Shown here: positions 15,101 through 17,150 of the stretch, piece by piece
Layout of the letters: every line of letters starts with the position of its first letter
Numbering within the stretch: the first letter of the stretch is position 1
From: Bacteroidota bacterium
GTDB taxonomy: Bacteria > Bacteroidota > Bacteroidia > NS11-12g > UBA955
Reading direction: 5' to 3'
NCBI GenBank assembly: GCA_027488495.1
Contig: JAIYBO010000147.1
Span: 1 to 17,150 of the forward strand
Length of the DNA: 17,150 nt
Notes under the pieces: generated by a model
What the model was told of the DNA's origin: nothing
The model's input: only the letters and a program-made list of their open reading frames with translations
The model's database searches: none
Translations under genes and position numbers: made by a program

Positions 15101-15816
15101 TTGGCAGCAGAATATCCCGCTACAAATTGCACGTTGTCGAACGCCGTCATTGGATCCTGACAGTTCACAACATCCACCCAACTCGCTTGTCCACCCTGCC
15201 AAGGGGTTACAAGTTTATACGAGAGTGAATCACCGTCGATATCCAATACCCGATTCCGAATTGTGGTAGTATCTCCCGCACAGATAAATGGCACAGGCAA
15301 ATCCAAAAACGATGGCGAACTGTTGGCGATTGCCGATGGCGGAATATATCCGTAATATGTTTGACCTTGGTAGGGCGTTCCCGTATTGTCTACCAAATTG
15401 TTCTGGGTGTTTCGGCAACAGCGTTCCCATTTCAAATGATACCCAGTGGTTGAATTGGGCAATGTAATATTCACCTCGTAAACACCTTGTTTGAGGCAGG
15501 CTTTGGCAACCTCCGGACAAGCGGTATTACCAACAGGGTCAACAGATTTTTCTGAAATCAATTTGGCTTTGTACGATGTGTACAGCGATTTATTTTCGTT
15601 GTACACGCACAATCCCACTTCGTTATCGAAAGGAACACCGCCATCGTTAGGACTACAATCGCGATAGGCAAAAATGGTAACCCGGTATTGAGTATTTGTG
15701 CCGTTGGCGCCCAATCGCTTATAGGTAAGAAAGCCGCCCACGAGATGCGTTGCATGCGTCACAGAGGATGCCCCCATGATCACAAAAAACAAAACCCATT
15801 TTAGCAAACGTTTCAC
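12190..15816 (-). CDS. Large secreted PKD-repeat protein with type-B T9SS (gliding-motility) C-terminal sorting domain
   Basis: The 1208-residue protein is exported by Sec and then probably carried across the outer membrane by the type IX system. I start it at GTG 15816 (the frame opens further up with a TTG at 15873): the -7 box at 15832-15839 lies between these, and the N-terminus is then a normal signal peptide, KRLLKWVLFFVIMGASS with likely cleavage after THA (about residue 22). Residues 23-300 start THLVGGFLTYKRLG and form the conserved cysteine-containing N-terminal region seen on many such Bacteroidota proteins. Residues about 415-930 are PKD/Ig-like repeats, 935-1115 two fibronectin-like modules, and 1120-1208 the sorting domain with FIPNAFTPN, YNRWGERIFES, WDG and GVYVY. 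No enzymatic motif was seen, so an adhesive or structural surface role is inferred. Confidence 0.9.
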   Translation of the reverse strand: MKRLLKWVLFFVIMGASSVTHATHLVGGFLTYKRLGANGTNTQYRVTIFAYRDCSPNDGGVPFDNEVGLCVYNENKSLYTSYKAKLISEKSVDPVGNTACPEVAKACLKQGVYEVNITLPNSTTGYHLKWERCCRNTQNNLVDNTGTPYQGQTYYGYIPPSAIANSSPSFLDLPVPFICAGDTTTIRNRVLDIDGDSLSYKLVTPWQGGQASWVDVVNCQDPMTAFDNVQFVAGYSAANPFGAGGVATVDAFNGLTTYMSPSPGRYAVAIEVTEWRNGIAISWVRLDLQIMVITCGKNNRPTLQFEGGSPWYVEAGETICKKVTGMDLKDTQDVITLKAYGDILTGTNGYKGTKATFSQLNSARKTVSSTFCWTPDCNLGSAIPYRVTFEAYDNACPSKFVNQNVLIYVKPFSPVETIKGKVNLCQNTQAEQYEVNKYDATRTYTWSVVGGTINGKDTGRFVKINWGNTAIGKITVTIKNKFGCSADIILQVNLVAAPNRPVITGKDTVCLNQTSTFSTPKSQTSYQFTVFGGVLISSAQVGGNMEAKILWNKAGSGYVTVMATNSVGCNSIPDTFNVYVSSPVGSGVLGPTSVCPNNRGIIYTLDKKLWKSTYVWSASGSYASKVIADTMFSVDWGGLGTGIVQVVVTDRFGCRDTSTLSVKKNHALTGQAPQGPSNLCELSLGVGYKVNPVKGETYAWSVNGGSLTGAMTGISNAVNWGVAGSGWVGVVSTAYDSVSKLPCLSPLMKLPVVLNGAPKLAPLNDVTYCQSSTPLGYWVSNVAGVKKYEFDFSGLFVTATVSADSSQWQLSFDRDTFGVFPIKIRAISVNGCPGPWVTAIVTLHPKPKKQLISGVDAVCMPNLNGYGYSIVGLAGSTFDWSVNGGSFAGAVSPSSTNVTVDWTTSAQPGFVQVIEISDKGCLGDTLRKEVYVDNSSIDLRWISIAPPPNSDANMWVRYELLNGSRNTGRLDIERRPAGGTVFASVGNSAPTDTLYIDNSISPDATAYEYRVSTKNLCGDKIYSSVHTSVLLKGVKTGPFTMNISFSDYLGFANGISKYELYRALPGTSGFQLYQNYASPTTDNFNNGQDNYQQIFRIKAYELGSNRVSWSNDVVINFEPVVFIPNAFTPNENNKNEVFLPYTGGLKTFQLAVYNRWGERIFESSDPSIGWDGTVNGKMAMEGVYVYDFRYSDFKDRKYQNTGTLHLIR
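13027..14574 (-). repeat. Six diverged PKD/Ig-like protein repeats inside the T9SS cargo gene
   Basis: Residues about 415-930 of the secreted protein repeat a unit of 80-95 residues: a short entry segment with a cysteine (LCQN, VCLN, VCPN, LCEL, YCQS, VCMP), an aromatic-W strand (TYTWSVVGG, SYQFTVFGG, TYVWSASG, TYAWSVNGG, KYEFDFSG, TFDWSVNGG), a W-or-F strand (INWGNT, ILWNKA, VDWGGL, VNWGVA, LSFDRD, VDWTTS) and a final N/D-x-x-GC strand. The fifth unit lacks the tryptophans and is the most diverged. The units differ enough at DNA level that this is an old duplication, not a recent slippage array. Confidence 0.75.
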
Positions 15817-15831
15817 CAAGAAATTCTCTTT

Positions 15832-15839
15832 CAAATTTA
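15832..15839 (-). promoter_or_regulatory. -7 promoter box for the T9SS cargo gene
   Basis: The minus strand reads TAAATTTG, an exact TAnnTTTG match, ending 15 bases before the GTG at 15816. It decides the start: an initiation codon at 15873 would lie upstream of transcription. The -33 element is not clear (nearest TTG is 25 bases upstream). It shares an 88-base intergenic region with the divergent promoter at 15893. Confidence 0.5.
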
Positions 15840-15892
15840 GACAACTTTTGTGCCTGAATGGTTGCAATGACAAGTGTTTGAAATGAAAAAAC

Positions 15893-15900
15893 TATTTTCG
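15893..15900 (+). promoter_or_regulatory. -7 promoter box for the glycosyltransferase gene, leaderless geometry
   Basis: TATTTTCG matches TAnnTTTG with one mismatch and ends exactly 4 bases (CCCC) before the ATG at 15905, the same spacing as at recG and fabG. A transcript from it would begin at or next to the start codon. A TTTG at 15877-15880 is only 12 bases upstream, too close for a normal -33, so the -33 element remains unidentified. Confidence 0.5.
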
Positions 15901-15904
15901 CCCC

Positions 15905-16975
15905 ATGAAATTCAATGCAGACTGTCTTCACTTCCTGGGCCACATACCTTGCAAACCCCACAAAGAACAAGGCTTTCACTGTGAAAACTGCCCTGCTTAC
16001 ACCCCCATCGACAAGAAAATTCTGATCATCAAGTTGGGTGCAATGGGCGATGTAATTCGAACAACACCGCTAATTACCCGATATAAAAAGCTATACCCCC
16101 ATGCCAAATTTACGTGGATTACCCTTTTTCCTGACATTTTGCCAAAAGGCGAAATCCACGAAGTATACAAATTGGGAATCGAAGCGCAATTGTATGTCAC
16201 AAATACAGATTGGGATATTGCCATCAATCTAGACAAAGAAAAAGAAGCGTCGGCATTGTTGAAAATGGTATCGGCCAAAGAAAAGTACGGTTTCATTTTG
16301 AAGGATGGCGCCACTCAGCCCGTGAACGAGCTTGCCCAACACAAGTTTGATACTGGCATGTTCGATGATGTGAGCAAAGCAAACACCAAAAATTACTGCA
16401 CTGAGATATTTGAAATTTGTGGCCTTCAGTACGATGGCGAACCCTATCTACTCGACAACCACGCAAATAAGGGTTTTGTTTGGGACATCGACCGGAGCAA
16501 GCCCATCATTGGGTTGAATACCGGTTGTGGTGATCGATGGACAACCCGCTTGTGGAGCATTGAAAATTGGATTGAGTTGGCAAAAATGATTTCCGATGCA
16601 GGCTACACACCGCTGCTGCTTGGAGGTGCTCAGGAGCATGACCGCAACTTGGCCATTCAGGCAGGTAGCGACGCTTGCTATTTGGGCAATTACCCCTTGC
16701 AACAATTCATCAACCTCATTGATCAGTGCGATTTGGTTGTTACGCAAGTTACCATGGGAATGCACCTAACACTGGGTTTAGGCAAAAAAATTGTGTTGAT
16801 GAACAACATATTCAACGCCCATGAATTCGATCTATTTAACAAAGGCTCGATCGTTCAGCCACCCAAAGAATGTAAGTGCTTCTACAGAGGCAGCTGCGTG
16901 GATGGTAATAGTTGTATGGACACCCTCTCTCCGGAGGTTGTGATGAGACATGTTGAATCGGTATTGCACAACTAA
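15905..16975 (+). CDS. Glycosyltransferase family 9 (heptosyltransferase-like) protein with terminal cysteine clusters
   Basis: The 356-residue product belongs to the GT9 fold (ADP-heptose:LPS heptosyltransferases), which builds lipopolysaccharide or related glycans at the inner face of the inner membrane. The N-terminal Rossmann half starts with KILIIKLGAMGDVIRTTPL (38-56, diagnostic G-x-x-G-D-x-x-x-x-x-P); the second half has GLNTGCGDRWTTRLW (203-217) and DLVVTQVTMGMHLTLGLGKK (276-295), where the usual acidic D-T/S nucleotide-site motif reads QVTMGMH. Unlike standard heptosyltransferases it has a 37-residue N-terminal module with C7, C16, C26, C29 and H9, H13, H19, and a C-terminal cluster C323, C325, C331, C337. 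I recall this type as a recognised GT9 subgroup. Donor and acceptor are unknown. It stands alone, divergent from the T9SS cargo gene. Confidence 0.88.
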   Translation: MKFNADCLHFLGHIPCKPHKEQGFHCENCPAYTPIDKKILIIKLGAMGDVIRTTPLITRYKKLYPHAKFTWITLFPDILPKGEIHEVYKLGIEAQLYVTNTDWDIAINLDKEKEASALLKMVSAKEKYGFILKDGATQPVNELAQHKFDTGMFDDVSKANTKNYCTEIFEICGLQYDGEPYLLDNHANKGFVWDIDRSKPIIGLNTGCGDRWTTRLWSIENWIELAKMISDAGYTPLLLGGAQEHDRNLAIQAGSDACYLGNYPLQQFINLIDQCDLVVTQVTMGMHLTLGLGKKIVLMNNIFNAHEFDLFNKGSIVQPPKECKCFYRGSCVDGNSCMDTLSPEVVMRHVESVLHN

Positions 16976-17017
16976 GATTTCACGAAACGTGCTCCCCAAA
17001 AGGATTTTTTCGTCCAC

Positions 17018-17049
17018 TTTGCAAAAGTCCTAAGGAATCATTATTTTTG
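17018..17049 (+). promoter_or_regulatory. Promoter of tRNA-Met, Bacteroidota -33/-7 type
   Basis: TTTG (17018-17021), a 20-base spacer and TATTTTTG (17042-17049) match the Bacteroidota consensus TTTG-N19~21-TAnnTTTG at every defined position. The box ends 11 bases before the tRNA, so the primary transcript would have a 5' leader of roughly 5-7 bases. A small inverted repeat, ACTTT-GCA-AAAGT (17016-17028), covers the -33 element. This is the cleanest promoter in the window and anchors the weaker calls. Confidence 0.7.
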
Positions 17050-17060
17050 CACCCCTCAAC

Positions 17061-17134
17061 GGCGAGGTAGCTCAGGTGGTTAGAGCGCAGGATTCATAAC
17101 CCTGAGGTCGGGGGTTCAATTCCCCCCTTCGCTA
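17061..17134 (+). tRNA. tRNA-Met (anticodon CAT), elongator type
   Basis: A 74-base cloverleaf: acceptor GGCGAGG pairing with CTTCGCT (G-U at pairs 1-72 and 6-67), D-arm GCTC/GAGC with a 9-base loop, anticodon arm CAGGA-TTCATAA-CCCTG with CAT at 17095-17097, 5-base variable loop, T-arm GGGGG/CCCCC with loop TTCAATT, discriminator A at 17134. The CCA end is not encoded. The G-U pair at 1-72 argues against initiator tRNA, which has an unpaired 1-72. Elongator Met is most likely; the minor tRNA-Ile whose C34 is changed to lysidine also has a CAT gene anticodon and is not excluded. The 31-39 position of the anticodon stem is an A-C mismatch. Confidence 0.92.
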
Positions 17135-17150
17135 CAACAACAGAAAAGTC

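Noticed and set aside
16978..16992. TTTCACGAAACGTG near the end of the glycosyltransferase, resembling half of a parS site
   Set aside because: The parS palindrome needs TTCACGTGAA-type symmetry; here the halves do not form it. TTTCACGA also occurs several times elsewhere in the window by chance.
16981..17010. CACG-AAA-CGTG hairpin followed by TCCCCAAAAGGATTTTTT, considered as a terminator
   Set aside because: The stems are 3-4 base pairs only and the T-run is not directly after the better stem; too weak to call.

Overview
The window is a piece of a Bacteroidota chromosome, gene-dense and of moderate GC. Four things support this: the -7 promoter boxes have the Bacteroidota form TAnnTTTG (or TAnnTTCG); translation starts lack Shine-Dalgarno sequences and often follow A-rich leaders; one large secreted protein ends in a type IX secretion (gliding-motility type) sorting domain; and parA-parB is followed by a DUF5683 gene, as is common in this phylum. 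I cannot place it below phylum. There are 15 protein genes (the first cut by the window edge) and one tRNA. No gene-free stretch reaches 300 bases; the largest gaps are 8570-8688 and about 85-90 bases each at 5215-5305, 15817-15904 and 16976-17060. I saw no insertion sequence, prophage, CRISPR array, rRNA or riboswitch.

Layout: (a) 1-279, the 3' end of a ZIP-family metal transporter, convergent with the next block. (b) 308-3087, minus strand, a tight probable operon fabG-tatC-rpiB-miaE (fatty acid synthesis, Tat protein export, pentose phosphate metabolism, tRNA modification). (c) 3088-3114, a 27-base divergent promoter region dominated by a perfect palindrome, then recG (3115-5214). (d) 5306-6834, an MCE-type lipid ABC transporter pair, permease and ATPase (mlaE, mlaF-like), without the usual substrate-binding MCE gene. 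(e) 6866-8569, minus strand, an orphan peptide/oligopeptide-type binding lipoprotein. (f) 8689-11362, parA-parB-DUF5683-TPR, the chromosome segregation locus plus two small genes. (g) 11359-12123, minus strand, a Bax inhibitor-1-like membrane protein. (h) 12190-15816, minus strand, a 1208-residue secreted multidomain protein with about six PKD/Ig-like repeats and a type-B T9SS sorting domain. (i) 15905-16975, a family 9 glycosyltransferase (heptosyltransferase-like) with cysteine clusters at both ends. (j) 17061-17134, tRNA-Met(CAT) behind a textbook Bacteroidota promoter.

Most of this is housekeeping DNA and I do not see a convincing new biological system. The most interesting signal is regulatory. 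The recG/fabG spacer is a 21-base palindrome carrying the same -7 box on both strands, each exactly 4 bases from a start codon, which predicts two mutually exclusive leaderless transcripts. The same 4-base geometry recurs at the glycosyltransferase gene.
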